Below, piece by piece: positions 26,968-35,371 of a stretch of 64,000 bases of DNA. Numbering within the stretch: position 1 is the stretch's first letter; each line of letters starts with the position of its first letter. The position numbers and the translations under genes were made by a program. Origin of the DNA: Paenibacillus azoreducens. Its GTDB lineage: Bacteria; Bacillota; Bacilli; Paenibacillales; Paenibacillaceae. The stretch is from NCBI RefSeq assembly GCF_021654775.1, contig NZ_AP025343.1, forward strand, positions 5,547,501-5,611,500, given 5' to 3'. Under the pieces are notes generated by a model. The model made no database searches and was not told the origin of the DNA. It worked only from the letters and a program-made list of their open reading frames with translations.

Positions 26968-27133
26968 GATAACCACCATTCTTATGTTTCATTTGCGGCA
27001 GTTTATACGATCGCCAAAGCGCGCCGCATCATTTTTGCCTGGACAGGCTTTCTTCCCTTTCTTCAAGAGACATCAATGCATTTACGCTGTGGCTGAGAAT
27101 GGCTCCGGGTAATATATCAACCTCTGTCAAACA

Positions 27134-28216
27134 CTACTTCACCAATTTACGCAACACTTTAAAAAATAGATAGTCCATAGCTTTCGCTCTATAAGCGGTC
27201 TGGTTAAAGCTTCCGATCATATAAACGTCCAAATTGGGAAAATAAAGCATGCAGGCGCCGCTCGCCCCAAGATGTCCCCAGCCGATATATTTTTGGGTGA
27301 CAGGAATAAAATGCATCCTCATCAGCCCGTAACCATAATCCATCCCGAACCGCATTCGATTCCAGCGCTGCATGGCATCCAACGTTTCCTTTTGAACGAT
27401 CTGGTGGTTCACGAGCGCTTTGATGAAAATGAGCAAATCTTCCGATGTGGAAACGGTCTGGCCTCCGGCATAAAAGCCGCTGAAGCTGCGGTACTTTTCA
27501 ACGTCGACTTCCAGCTTATCCACATACAGTTTCGCTGTGGGAAGTTCGCTTTTGACGGCAGGATCGGAATATTGGCATAAATAGGTGTGGTTCATCCGCA
27601 AGGGGCTAAATAAATATTCATGGAGCACTTCATGATATGGTTTGGAAGTAATATTTTCAATGATGAGGCCAAGGAGATTAAACCCTGTATCTGAATAGTG
27701 AACGCCTTTACCTGGAGGAAAATGGGGCTCTAAATGCTCATTCGACCAAAGAATGGTCTCTTCAGCCGTCCACAAACGCGAGGGATGTTCAAGCTGTTCT
27801 TTAAATACCGCTTGTCCCTGCTTTGATTTTTCTTCGAAATAATCAGGCAGCCCGGACGTGTTGCTTAACAAATGTTTGATCTGAATGTCGTATGTATAGT
27901 CTTTCCCTTTAAAAACATGAAGATCTTTAAGAATATGCGGAGGCAGATAATCGGCGATGGGATCATCGAATTTAACAAGTCCTTTTTCTGCCAGTATGGC
28001 AAAAAGAACAGAAGTGAAGGCTTTGCCTATGCTTGCCGTATGATAAGGTTGTGCAGGATTAGCCGGGACCCCGTCCGTCCTCCCCGCAGCGATTGGCCAG
28101 TGAATATCTCGCCTGTCCGAATGCACCAACAAAAACACATTATGAAGCCTCGGATCGGAAGCAACTCTATTTTCCAAATGCCTCTCGATCTCCCGCCTGA
28201 CCTTTTCTTTTTCCAT
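27134..28216 (-). CDS. Serine hydrolase, beta-lactamase class C / CubicO family
   Basis: A 360-residue protein without signal peptide. The nucleophile motif SxxK is seen in 'HTASIGKAFTSVLFA' (about residue 69). The tyrosine motif is 'YSDTGFNLLG', with Asp where penicillin-binding enzymes have Asn, and the third box is 'WGHLGASGACM' instead of KTG. This fits the esterase/D-peptidase branch rather than a true beta-lactamase. Function unknown; being cytoplasmic it more likely acts as an esterase. The stop is 167 bases upstream of the LAL regulator start on the same strand, with no obvious terminator between. Confidence 0.87.
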   Translation of the reverse strand: MEKEKVRREIERHLENRVASDPRLHNVFLLVHSDRRDIHWPIAAGRTDGVPANPAQPYHTASIGKAFTSVLFAILAEKGLVKFDDPIADYLPPHILKDLHVFKGKDYTYDIQIKHLLSNTSGLPDYFEEKSKQGQAVFKEQLEHPSRLWTAEETILWSNEHLEPHFPPGKGVHYSDTGFNLLGLIIENITSKPYHEVLHEYLFSPLRMNHTYLCQYSDPAVKSELPTAKLYVDKLEVDVEKYRSFSGFYAGGQTVSTSEDLLIFIKALVNHQIVQKETLDAMQRWNRMRFGMDYGYGLMRMHFIPVTQKYIGWGHLGASGACMLYFPNLDVYMIGSFNQTAYRAKAMDYLFFKVLRKLVK

Positions 28217-28366
28217 TTCGTTTAACCTCCCTTTTTTCCTCTCGTTATTTAGGAACGTTATAGCAAATATTATATAGTAGCTTATTCCGGAAATCTTTTA
28301 GCCATGTCAGTAAAGCACTTCATGAACGGTTTTCAGCCCCAATACGCCCCAAACAGGGCCATTTAA

Positions 28367-28486
28367 GAAACTTTTACCTTCGATGAAATGGCCTCGAAGT
28401 ATGGCTCCATCCAAGGCTTTTTAGAGAAAGGAATCGGCTTGAGCACAGGCAAACAGGCCAAGCTGAAAAAAATGTATCTTGAGTAA
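28367..28486 (+). pseudogene. C-terminal relic of a protein tyrosine phosphatase (IphP type)
   Basis: Forty codons read 'FTFDEMASKYGSIQGFLEKG' and 'KQAKLKKMYLE' then stop. This is the usual C-terminal helix block of IphP-type tyrosine/serine phosphatases ('KYGSIDGYLE...LRxLYLE'). The frame is closed by TAA at 28364 and the catalytic CxxGKDR part is absent. Identification rests on a short block. Confidence 0.55.
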
Positions 28487-28538
28487 GTTTGGGCGATTTA
28501 TACGAATAGTTCAGGACAGGATAATATGAACAGAAATA

Positions 28539-28583
28539 AAGGACGATCTTTAATGGCAGCTGAGCCACTTGGGGATCGTCCTT
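28539..28583 (+). terminator. Hairpin, possible terminator
   Basis: AAGGACGATC (28539-28548) pairs perfectly with GATCGTCCTT (28574-28583) across a 25-base loop, followed by CTTAT. It may be left over from the phosphatase gene. Confidence 0.5.
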
Positions 28584-28654
28584 CTTATGCTCGAAGTTCA
28601 ACGTGTAGAGGCTGTTGCCGCCTTGTAAAGAGCAAAGAATCCCGAAAAACAGGT

Positions 28655-29164
28655 TTATTGGACTGCTTGCAGATGCTCCGCAAGACGATCCATTGTTTCC
28701 GTGAATCCTTGTTCCATCCCCATATCAATTACCTTTTGAAGTGCTTCGACGGAATCATATGCAGACCGGCTAACAAGTTTCGTTTTGCCTTCGAACTCTT
28801 CAAAGGTTAATGTGACCAGAGGTGCCGGCATTCCTTCCGGTTCATTGCCCTCTGCATCAGAGAAGTAATCGATATATACGATTTTCTCCCCCTCAACGAT
28901 CTCTCGGTATACCCCTTTGCCCCATGATTCGAATCCGTAGAAGTCGCCTTGATTTTGGTCGATGCACTTCATGCAATAATGCCAGCTGCCGCCTTCGCGA
29001 AAATCAATGTCGCACACAGGAAGGATCCATCCACGCGGTCCCCACCATTGTTTCAGATGCTCTGCTTCCGAGAACGCCTTGAACACAAGCTCCCGCTGCG
29101 CGTCAAAAATACGTTCGACAATAAATTCCTTGCCTTCTGCCTTCACTGTCATTTGCTTCGACAT
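28655..29164 (-). CDS. SRPBCC/AHSA1-domain protein
   Basis: A 169-residue START/AHSA1-fold protein. Typical blocks are 'FIVERIFDAQRELVFKAFSE', 'LKQWWGPRGW', 'DIDFREGGSWHYCM' and 'VTLTFEEFEGKTKLVSRSAY', with a final helix 'GFTETMDRLAEHL'. These proteins hold small hydrophobic ligands or act as activators of unknown partners. It follows an ArsR regulator by 18 bases, a very common pairing, so the two form one operon. The ATG has GGAGG upstream. Confidence 0.9.
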   Translation of the reverse strand: MSKQMTVKAEGKEFIVERIFDAQRELVFKAFSEAEHLKQWWGPRGWILPVCDIDFREGGSWHYCMKCIDQNQGDFYGFESWGKGVYREIVEGEKIVYIDYFSDAEGNEPEGMPAPLVTLTFEEFEGKTKLVSRSAYDSVEALQKVIDMGMEQGFTETMDRLAEHLQAVQ

Positions 29165-29182
29165 TCATATTCCTCCCAGAAT

Positions 29183-29518
29183 TTATTCTTGATCTGAAAT
29201 CTTGTCTTTGGTTTGCAGTTTCTGCAAATAAATATCCAATTGATCAAAACGTTCCTCCCACAACCGGCGATACGAATCCAGCCATTCGTCCAGCGCGTGG
29301 AAAGGTTCTGAACATAATTTATAATTCCGACGGTTGGCGACAGCCTGAACCTCAACAAGTCCAGCTTCCAATAGGACGCGGAGATGCTTGGAAGCTTGAG
29401 GCTGACGAAGATTCAAACGATCGGCGACTTCCCCTACAGTCAGGGGGCCGTCACGCAGAAGATTTACGATATTTAGACGATTGGGTTCAGCTAATGCACT
29501 AAATATTTTAATTTCCAT
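29183..29518 (-). CDS. ArsR family repressor paired with the AHSA1 gene
   Basis: A 111-residue winged-helix protein ('IFSALAEPNRLNIVNLLRDG', then 'GEVADRLNLRQPQASKHLRV'). It lacks the CxC metal motif of arsenic/cadmium sensors, so it belongs to the metal-independent branch usually found with AHSA1 genes. AAAGGAAC precedes the ATG. A perfect palindrome GGAATATTCC (29639-29648) with a second half-site nearby overlaps its likely promoter (TTGACG, 17 bases, GTATAT on the minus strand) and is the best operator candidate. Confidence 0.88.
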   Translation of the reverse strand: MEIKIFSALAEPNRLNIVNLLRDGPLTVGEVADRLNLRQPQASKHLRVLLEAGLVEVQAVANRRNYKLCSEPFHALDEWLDSYRRLWEERFDQLDIYLQKLQTKDKISDQE

Positions 29519-29887
29519 GTTTCAAATGTTCCTTTAATCCTTCTATCATCACTCCAGAAAAGGCTGATTTCCGATTTCAGCCGTTTTCACCTCATTTCAA
29601 TGATTATTTCCATGCTATGATGTAAATATACCCTGTTCGGAATATTCCCGTCAAGGAATATTTATATTTTTAAATCACTAAGAACTTCTTCGTGTATTTT
29701 GAGGTACATCAAGCCGATCTTTATGGATCGTCTTTGCGTTTGACCGCCCTAAGACTGCAAAAATGAATGGATGATTTTTAAACGGACTTTATCGCTACCC
29801 TCCGCAATATACTAGGTATAGCCATTATGGCATTCAAATTTTACAAACCATATTGTGTCGGAGAGTATGAAGATGGGAGGCTGTATA

Positions 29888-31225
29888 ATGGAAGGAAACA
29901 ACACACATCGGGCAGATGATATGTCGGCAGCTATACATTCACAAACTGTTGGTGAACGGGGTCCCTTACTTGCACAGGACAATATTTTGCATGAGACGCT
30001 GGAAACCTTTATACATACCAAAATTTTAGAAAGGCCCGTGCACGAAAAAGGTTATGGCGCTTTCGGATACTTTCAGACCGTGCATTCCATGGCGGCATAC
30101 ACCAAGCTCTGCTTTCTGCAAACCGCTGGTCAACAGGTTCCTGTTACAGTAAGGTTTTCCTTGGCCGTGAGCACAAAAGGCACTCCGGATACTTCCCGCA
30201 ATGTACGTGGATTTTCCACCAAATTTTATACGGAACAAGGTATTTTCGATCTGCTCTGCAACCATATCCCTGTGTTTGCCGTACGGGATGCCATACGCTT
30301 TCCGGAGTTTATTGAAGCCTTCCTGCCTTCGCCGAAAAACAACCTGGCCGATCCCGAACGGCTCTGGAGCTTCGCAGCCAGGACGCCGGAATCCATTCAT
30401 TTTCTCCTCTGGATCTATTCCGACGTAGGCACGTTAAAAGACTTCCGCCACATGAAAGGTCATAGCGTGAGCACCTATGTCTGGAAAAACGAGCAAGGCG
30501 CCCGTACTTATGTGAAATATCACTGGATCCCTTTTGCCGGCGAGAAGTACATCGATCGTCACGAAGCGACCCGGTTGGCCGGCGCAGCTCCCGATATCGC
30601 GGGCAAGGAGCTATATGAATCAATCGCGGTGGGAAAAAACGTCGATTACGGGCTTTACGTGCAGCTGATGAATCCCGATGACGCGGCTAATCTTCCTTAC
30701 GATCCGCTGGATGATACCAAACTCTGGGATGAACGGCAATATCCTTTGCAGCCGGTTGGGCGTCTGGTACTCGATCGCAATCCGGATAACTATATGGAGC
30801 AGGTGGAGAAAATAGCCTTTTCGCCATCCAATCTTCTGGAAGGAGCCGAGCTGTCGGACGATAAAATACTGCAGGGACGGGCCAATATATACTGGGATTC
30901 ACAGCGCCGGCGGCTGGGACCGGATTTTCGCAAAATCCCGGTCAATCATCAGGAAAACTGGTCGCCCAATTCCCTTGTGACCAGCGGCAGCGGCCGTTAT
31001 GTAGAGGGCCAACTCGTACGGTCCGGCCTGTCCAAAGCGGATGATTTTACGCAAGCCGGCCAGTTTTACCGCGCCCTTTCCGCTCCGCAGCAAGAACGTT
31101 TGGTGGATAACCTTGCTGCCGATCTTACAGGCATATCCCCTGAAACGCAGCGTATTGTCTTAAGTTATCTCTACAATGCATCGCCGGAGCTGGGAGATAG
31201 GGTTGCTAAACAAATTGGAAAATAA
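29888..31225 (+). CDS. Heme catalase
   Basis: A 445-residue catalase that splits hydrogen peroxide. The start is the ATG at 29888 behind GGGAGG; earlier in-frame starts lack a site. The distal His is in 'RPVHEKGYGAFGYF', the catalytic Asn in 'DLLCNHIPVFAVRDAIRFP', and the heme-ligand Tyr in 'GRANIYWDSQRRRLG', each where monofunctional catalases have them. It is shorter than KatA/KatX types at the C-terminus and diverges from the usual 'VGNNTPVFFIRD' wording, so it is an outlying small-subunit member. The 370 bases upstream hold promoter-like AT-rich DNA shared with the divergent arsR gene. Confidence 0.93.
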   Translation: MEGNNTHRADDMSAAIHSQTVGERGPLLAQDNILHETLETFIHTKILERPVHEKGYGAFGYFQTVHSMAAYTKLCFLQTAGQQVPVTVRFSLAVSTKGTPDTSRNVRGFSTKFYTEQGIFDLLCNHIPVFAVRDAIRFPEFIEAFLPSPKNNLADPERLWSFAARTPESIHFLLWIYSDVGTLKDFRHMKGHSVSTYVWKNEQGARTYVKYHWIPFAGEKYIDRHEATRLAGAAPDIAGKELYESIAVGKNVDYGLYVQLMNPDDAANLPYDPLDDTKLWDERQYPLQPVGRLVLDRNPDNYMEQVEKIAFSPSNLLEGAELSDDKILQGRANIYWDSQRRRLGPDFRKIPVNHQENWSPNSLVTSGSGRYVEGQLVRSGLSKADDFTQAGQFYRALSAPQQERLVDNLAADLTGISPETQRIVLSYLYNASPELGDRVAKQIGK

Positions 31226-31296
31226 TCGATACGGTATTACGGAATCACGGAAGACCGTTTTAACTTTGCAAATTCGGGTGGTAGGTTCCACTTAAA

Positions 31297-31561
31297 ATAA
31301 CCCCACAAAGAGTATCGGAAAGAAGTCCGACGCCTCTCACAGAGGGGCGCTTTTGCGAAGCAAAAGTACTGAGAGTATCGGAAAGAAGTCCGACGCCTCT
31401 CACAGAGGGGCGCTTTTGCGAAGCAAAAGTACTGAGAGTATCGGAAAGAAGTCCGACGCCTCTCACAGAGGGGCGCTTTTGCGAAGCAAAAGTACTGAGA
31501 GTATCGGAAAGAAGTCCGACGCCTCTCACAGAGGGGCGCTTTTGCGAAGCAAAAGTACTGA
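31297..31561. repeat. Left half of the composite repeat, expanded 4 x 63 bp
   Basis: After an initial AATAACCCCACAAAG, the block AGTATCGGAAAGAAGTCCGA...GAAGCAAAAGTACTGAG is repeated four times in tandem with near-perfect identity (starts at 31311, 31374, 31437, 31500). Each copy contains the CCTCTCACAGAGGGG and TTTTGCGAAGCAAAA hairpins. The 63-bp period keeps frames open, giving spurious repeat ORFs. Confidence 0.95.
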
Positions 31562-31829
31562 GTGACGTGTAGCCTTTGAAGCTTATTCCGATTACTTTAC
31601 GGGGACCCCGGAAATTCAACCCCACAAAGTGACGCGTGAACTTCGAAGCTTATTCCGATTACTTTGCGGGGACCCCGGAAATTCAACCCCACAAAGTGAC
31701 GCGTGAACTTCGGAGCTTATTCCGATTACTTTGCGGGGACCCCGGAAATTCAATCCCACAAAGTGACGTGTGAACTTCGAAGCTTATTCCGATTACTTTG
31801 CGGGGACCCCGGAAATTATACTTTTTGAT
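31562..31829. repeat. Right half of the composite repeat, expanded 4 x 67 bp
   Basis: Four tandem copies (from 31562, 31629, 31696, 31763) of a 67-bp block that runs GTGACG...GCTTATTCCGATTACTTT, then GCGGGGACCCCGGAAATT and ACCCCACAAA. It corresponds to the right arm of the single-copy element at 16325-16455. The first copy is the most divergent. Confidence 0.95.
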
Positions 31830-31835
31830 ATGTTT

Positions 31836-31907
31836 AAAAAGCCCCACTCTTTGGGTGACGAGTCCGAGACAAACACGATCCCCAAAGATCAGGGCTTTTT
31901 CTATTTT
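31836..31907. terminator. Large terminator-like hairpin
   Basis: AAAAAGCCC (31836-31844) pairs with GGGCTTTTT (31892-31900), with an inner stem CTTTGGG/CCCAAAG. T tracts exist on both strands. From 31908 to 32140 I see no gene. Confidence 0.65.
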
Positions 31908-32140
31908 CATATTCAACATTCGTTATTTCGAAATCATATGTTCACGGTTTGAGTCCTCCGTAATGATCGCGAAGACGTTGTAAATGTAGATATGTCAGCG
32001 CTCGCTTGGATCGTGGAAATCAGGTGCCACACATATCAGTCCTTCGTATTAGGAGCTGACGTGATGATAAAATTTCGGAGCGGTTTTTCTGATTTCATCA
32101 GAGTAACTGGCGTCGCTGTCACGGCAGCTTGTCCGGTTGA

Positions 32141-32878
32141 TCAAGACTTATACTCTCGGACAAGATCTTGCAGAGCTTGCCTCACATTGCCATGGAATAG
32201 ACCTCCATGATAGCAAATGATCCGTTCAATCTCGAAATCCAGCAGCCTCCGAACAGAGCTGACAGCCGCCTCCATATCCATTGTGAATTGGGGATTAGCG
32301 ATGTTTAATTTCCCGTGCTCGAGTACTACGGCATCTCCCGCGATTAACGTTTTACTGGATGGTAGATACAATGATATATGGCCGGGCATATGCCCAGGCG
32401 TATGGACAATCTGAATGCCGCCGCACCAGGGCAGACATTCGTCGTTTATAACTGTTTGGTCGACAGGGGCCGGCTCAATGCTTGCCAAAAATCGAATAAA
32501 TTGCTCTGCTTGGTTTTTGGCTTCGTCCTGCAGTTCCCCTAAAGTGGATTTTGCCTGTTCAATCCTTAATGATGTCTTCGCGCCCTCTATATATGGTTTT
32601 TCCAGCTCATACGCGATAATCGTGATATGAGGATACGCGCGCTTGATTTCAGCCAGCGAACCGATATGGTCCATATCATGGTGCGTTACGATTAACTTGG
32701 TAATGGATTCGAAGGAGATTCCCTTTTGTTGTACCGCCTTTTCAAGATAAGGGAGAAAGTTCGGGTAACCGCAGTCAACGAGAATGTTCTCTTGTTCGTC
32801 CTGAATGAGGACGGGCGTGATGATCTGATTTTGGCCGTTATGCTCAAACTCAATATCGAGTAATTGACAGTTATTCAT
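32141..32878 (-). CDS. MBL-fold metallo-hydrolase
   Basis: A 245-residue cytoplasmic metallo-beta-lactamase-fold protein. Metal ligands are visible in order: 'IVTHHDMDHIGSL' (THxxxDH form of HxHxDH), 'VHTPGHMPGHISLYLP', 'LIAGDAVVLEHG' and the last His in 'IICYHGGLFHGN'. Members are hydrolases of thioesters, lactones or phosphodiesters; the substrate cannot be told. The ATG follows AGGAGGAA. It stands alone. Confidence 0.88.
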   Translation of the reverse strand: MNNCQLLDIEFEHNGQNQIITPVLIQDEQENILVDCGYPNFLPYLEKAVQQKGISFESITKLIVTHHDMDHIGSLAEIKRAYPHITIIAYELEKPYIEGAKTSLRIEQAKSTLGELQDEAKNQAEQFIRFLASIEPAPVDQTVINDECLPWCGGIQIVHTPGHMPGHISLYLPSSKTLIAGDAVVLEHGKLNIANPQFTMDMEAAVSSVRRLLDFEIERIICYHGGLFHGNVRQALQDLVREYKS

Positions 32879-32966
32879 ATGTGTTCCTCCTGTTGGCGTT
32901 TAGCAAAGAATTTCTTTCAACTTAGTTTTACTTCTACGGTTAAGCAAAAGAACCCTTTAGTTATCT

Positions 32967-33110
32967 TCATTTTCATCTCACACTGTGAACAGATCAGGGA
33001 TTTCATTTTCACTTCTATATCACACTGTGAATAGACCAGCGGTTTCATTTTCACTTCCATATCGCACTGTGAAAAGATCAGCGGTTTCATTTTCACTTCC
33101 ATAGCGAAAA
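32967..33110. repeat. 42-bp tandem repeat (36 + 42 + 42 + partial)
   Basis: TCATTTTCACTTCCATAT...CACTGTGAA...GATCAGCGGTT recurs from 32967, 33003, 33045 and 33087; the first unit lacks six bases. Each unit has TGAAAA and TTTTCA arms that can pair. On the minus strand it keeps open a 77-codon frame starting at a TTG, which I do not accept as a gene. Confidence 0.85.
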
Positions 33111-33176
33111 TATACATTAACAAACTGGTATTTATATGAGCATTTTGCAAAAATCCAAGGAGCGACTTTCAATCAG

Positions 33177-33216
33177 CAATATATAGAGCGAAACGGTTTA
33201 GTTCGACTATATATTG
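33177..33216. repeat. Perfect 10-bp inverted repeat, possible hairpin
   Basis: CAATATATAG (33177-33186) and CTATATATTG (33207-33216) flank a 20-base centre that itself has CGAAAC/GTTCG complementarity. There is no T tract. It lies between the divergent MBL and secreted-protein genes and could be an operator or a small mobile-element relic. Confidence 0.5.
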
Positions 33217-33387
33217 TACCCCGGAGCGGTTGGAATCGAATTTTGCAAAAATCCTGATATAAATTATATTATGCGAAATATGTATTGTTCCAAGTTGTCG
33301 GGGATGGTAAAATATGCCTAGTTTTGTCGCAATAAAATCTGATTTGAGGGAGCAGGTAAAATAATGTATAAAATTTCGGGAGGATAC

Positions 33388-34323
33388 ATGAAAAAAATAA
33401 TATTATCTTTTTACTGCATTATCTTTATTTTTAGTTTTATCGAATTGGGTCATGGCGGCTCAAAAGCTGTAGCTGCTATGAGTTACAACGGGCATTGGAG
33501 ATCCTACCATCACGTTGGTAAATATGATTTAGACGAAATTAATCTATATATGAAATCCAGCGGGAACAAAGTTCTAGTTGAAATAACCAGCGATTATTTC
33601 CTTCCTGAATCAAGGGACGGAATTGGCCAAATGCAGGGCAGTTCTATCGAGGAAGAAGTTTTCTTTAATTCAAGGGGCCTGGCTGTATTTAAATACAAAG
33701 ATGAACACAATAATGGACAAATGACCATTCAAGTTCAAAATGATGGCGCAAAGATAACTTGGAATGGTGAAGAAAAGTCAGAACATTCTTTTCCAAAAGG
33801 TACCTTCAAGCTATATAAGGAAATTGCTCCTGGATCAAATGAAATGAAGAAAATAGGAACATTCTTAAGCAACTTCACTGAATTGCACTTTAAACGTCTC
33901 AATTCGGGGAATTTAAATTACAGCGATCTCATATATTTTGGCGTTTTGCATAATTTCGAGAATAATTACGCATCGACCGTTTCCAACTCCGGTGGCGGCA
34001 AATTATTCATATCAAAAAGCAGCGTCGAACAATCGATATACAAATACTTCAATATTAAATTCAAGAACCATAAAACAGTGCAGGGTTTTAAATTCAATGG
34101 AAAAGGTTATGTGTTCGAAGGAGCATCAGGAGCTCCGATCGACTATGTAAAAGCATTGAATGTGTACGACATGGGCTCAAATAAATTGGTGATTTACGGC
34201 GAATTATATAATCCCGACAATCCTGCTGCAGGTACTTATGGCAGTGTAGATGCCGTTATAAAAAAAGTTACCGAGGGGAATAAAACAAGGTATGTACTTG
34301 ATGCATTATCGGTAAAGAATTAA
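33388..34323 (+). CDS. Secreted protein of unknown function
   Basis: A 311-residue protein starting at the ATG at 33388 behind GGGAGG. The N-terminus is a signal peptide ('MKKIILSFYCIIFIFSFIEL'), with cleavage likely near SKAVAA. The mature part is rich in beta-type alternation ('KVLVEITSDYFLPESRDGIG', 'GQMTIQVQNDGAKITWNGEE') with no cysteines or catalytic motif I recognise, and a C-terminal block 'NKLVIYGELYNPDN'. Two lipocalin-like or beta-sandwich domains are possible. The gene is AT-richer than the housekeeping genes, suggesting accessory origin. Confidence 0.8.
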   Translation: MKKIILSFYCIIFIFSFIELGHGGSKAVAAMSYNGHWRSYHHVGKYDLDEINLYMKSSGNKVLVEITSDYFLPESRDGIGQMQGSSIEEEVFFNSRGLAVFKYKDEHNNGQMTIQVQNDGAKITWNGEEKSEHSFPKGTFKLYKEIAPGSNEMKKIGTFLSNFTELHFKRLNSGNLNYSDLIYFGVLHNFENNYASTVSNSGGGKLFISKSSVEQSIYKYFNIKFKNHKTVQGFKFNGKGYVFEGASGAPIDYVKALNVYDMGSNKLVIYGELYNPDNPAAGTYGSVDAVIKKVTEGNKTRYVLDALSVKN

Positions 34324-34500
34324 GGGTTAACAGAATGTCTATGCTCTATGGAGCATAGAGAGTCGAACTAACCTTATCGCTGCCGAGACGCTCTCTATTG
34401 CGCGGGTAAGTTAACCACTCACTTATGGGGGCATCGAGCATTAAGCACCTCGATATCAAGTGAAGGACATCCCGAAACATAGCCGCCTATTTCACGGTAA
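34324..34500. other. Structured intergenic stretch with several hairpins
   Basis: Right after the stop codon follow TCTATGCT/AGCATAGA (34338-34361), ATCGAG/CTCGAT (34434-34453) and a wider GGTTAAC (34325-34331)/GTTAACC (34409-34415) pairing. No T tract or known RNA family is recognised. It may be a 3' structure or a small RNA. Confidence 0.3.
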
Positions 34501-34517
34501 GACTTATCAACTCATAA

Positions 34518-34546
34518 TTGTAGTATTCATGACAATTGAGTATACT
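34518..34546 (+). promoter_or_regulatory. Promoter of the second nuclease-like gene
   Basis: TTGTAG (34518-34523), a 17-base spacer and TATACT (34541-34546). It lies upstream of the leader hairpin, so the hairpin would be transcribed before the gene. Confidence 0.55.
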
Positions 34547-34577
34547 CTAACCAAAATTGTTTCGGCGTGAAGCACTT

Positions 34578-34629
34578 GCCGCTTTAATACAAGCATCCGT
34601 TTATGGTTGCCGTATTGGAGCGGCTTTTT
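34578..34629 (+). terminator. Terminator-like hairpin in the leader of the second nuclease-like gene
   Basis: GCCGCT (34578-34583) pairs with AGCGGC (34619-34624) and AATAC (34586-34590) with GTATT (34612-34616), with a further inner stem GCATCC/GGTTGC. TTTTT follows at once, then the ribosome binding site of the gene 26 bases on. Placement mirrors the hairpin before the paralogue at 6892. Confidence 0.7.
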
Positions 34630-34655
34630 GTTGTCGATGAAGGGAGAAATCAGCA

Positions 34656-35315
34656 ATGAGCTTATTTACGAAAACTTATGAGGAATGGCTGCACAGAAAC
34701 ATTGCGGACGAAAAAAATCCAAGACGACGCGAGCTCCTTGAGAAAGGATTGACCCACAGTACCATGGAGTTTCTTCGATCCTGTTGGTATCCGGCAGTCG
34801 GAAATTTGGATTATCTGTACCCCGAATGGGAGGTAAGAGATATGAACAATGCCGTGCGTTACCTCGATTTAGCTTATATGCCGGGAGGGGCCAAGGGTTG
34901 CATTGAAATCCAAGACTATCGATCCCACGCAAGAGATATCGGTGTTACACGATTCAAGGATCTGTGCAAAAAACACTCCATGCTTGCCCTCGACGACTGG
35001 ACTCTACTTACCGTTGCTTATCTCTCCATAGTCGAAGAACCCGAGTTTTGCAAAAAACTTGTTCTGGCCTTTGTCGGAAAATTCGTGTCGACCCCTTTGG
35101 CATCCGGCTTGGATTGGGCTGAAGCTGAAACGCTGCGGTTCGCCCGCCGATTGCTGCATTCTTTTTCGGCCGATGAATTGGCTAGTCACCTTCGCCTTTC
35201 CGACCGCCACACTCGGCGCATCTTGCATGGACTGGTCGAACGAAATCTGTTGATGGTGGCCAGCGGGAAACAGCGATATCGGACATATCAACTTCGTTGG
35301 GATCACAAGAATTGA
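34656..35315 (+). CDS. PD-(D/E)XK nuclease-like protein with winged helix, E-x-Q variant
   Basis: A 219-residue paralogue of the protein at 6892-7566, colinear from the start: 'GNLDYLYPEWEVRDM' matches 'GNFDHLHPEYEILDW', and the core residues fall at the same numbers (Asp71, Glu84). The lysine of E-x-K is Gln86 here ('CIEIQDYRSHARD'). That may abolish cleavage, though BglII shows an E-x-Q site can be active. The C-terminal winged helix reads 'FSADELASHLRLSDRHTRRI', then 'LHGLVERNLLMV'. AAGGGAG precedes the ATG. A 24-bp-period tandem array and a four-box dyad array lie downstream. The role is unknown; a DNA-binding regulator or nuclease is inferred. Confidence 0.75.
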   Translation: MSLFTKTYEEWLHRNIADEKNPRRRELLEKGLTHSTMEFLRSCWYPAVGNLDYLYPEWEVRDMNNAVRYLDLAYMPGGAKGCIEIQDYRSHARDIGVTRFKDLCKKHSMLALDDWTLLTVAYLSIVEEPEFCKKLVLAFVGKFVSTPLASGLDWAEAETLRFARRLLHSFSADELASHLRLSDRHTRRILHGLVERNLLMVASGKQRYRTYQLRWDHKN

Positions 35316-35371
35316 ATGGCGAGGGACGCTAACGGAGACTGTGGTACATTCGATATCGCACATGTTACAGA

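Noticed and set aside
31260..31625. Repeat-containing frames on both strands (for example LSTFASQKRPSV-type peptides)
   Set aside because: By-products of the 63-bp period being a multiple of three; hairpin-forming DNA explains the conservation.
31297..31829. CRISPR array
   Set aside because: Units are tandem without unique spacers and no cas genes are present; the same holds for the 17-bp and 24-bp arrays.
32917..33150. A 77-codon minus-strand frame with EVKMKPL repeats
   Set aside because: Starts at a TTG without ribosome binding site and consists mainly of the 42-bp repeat.
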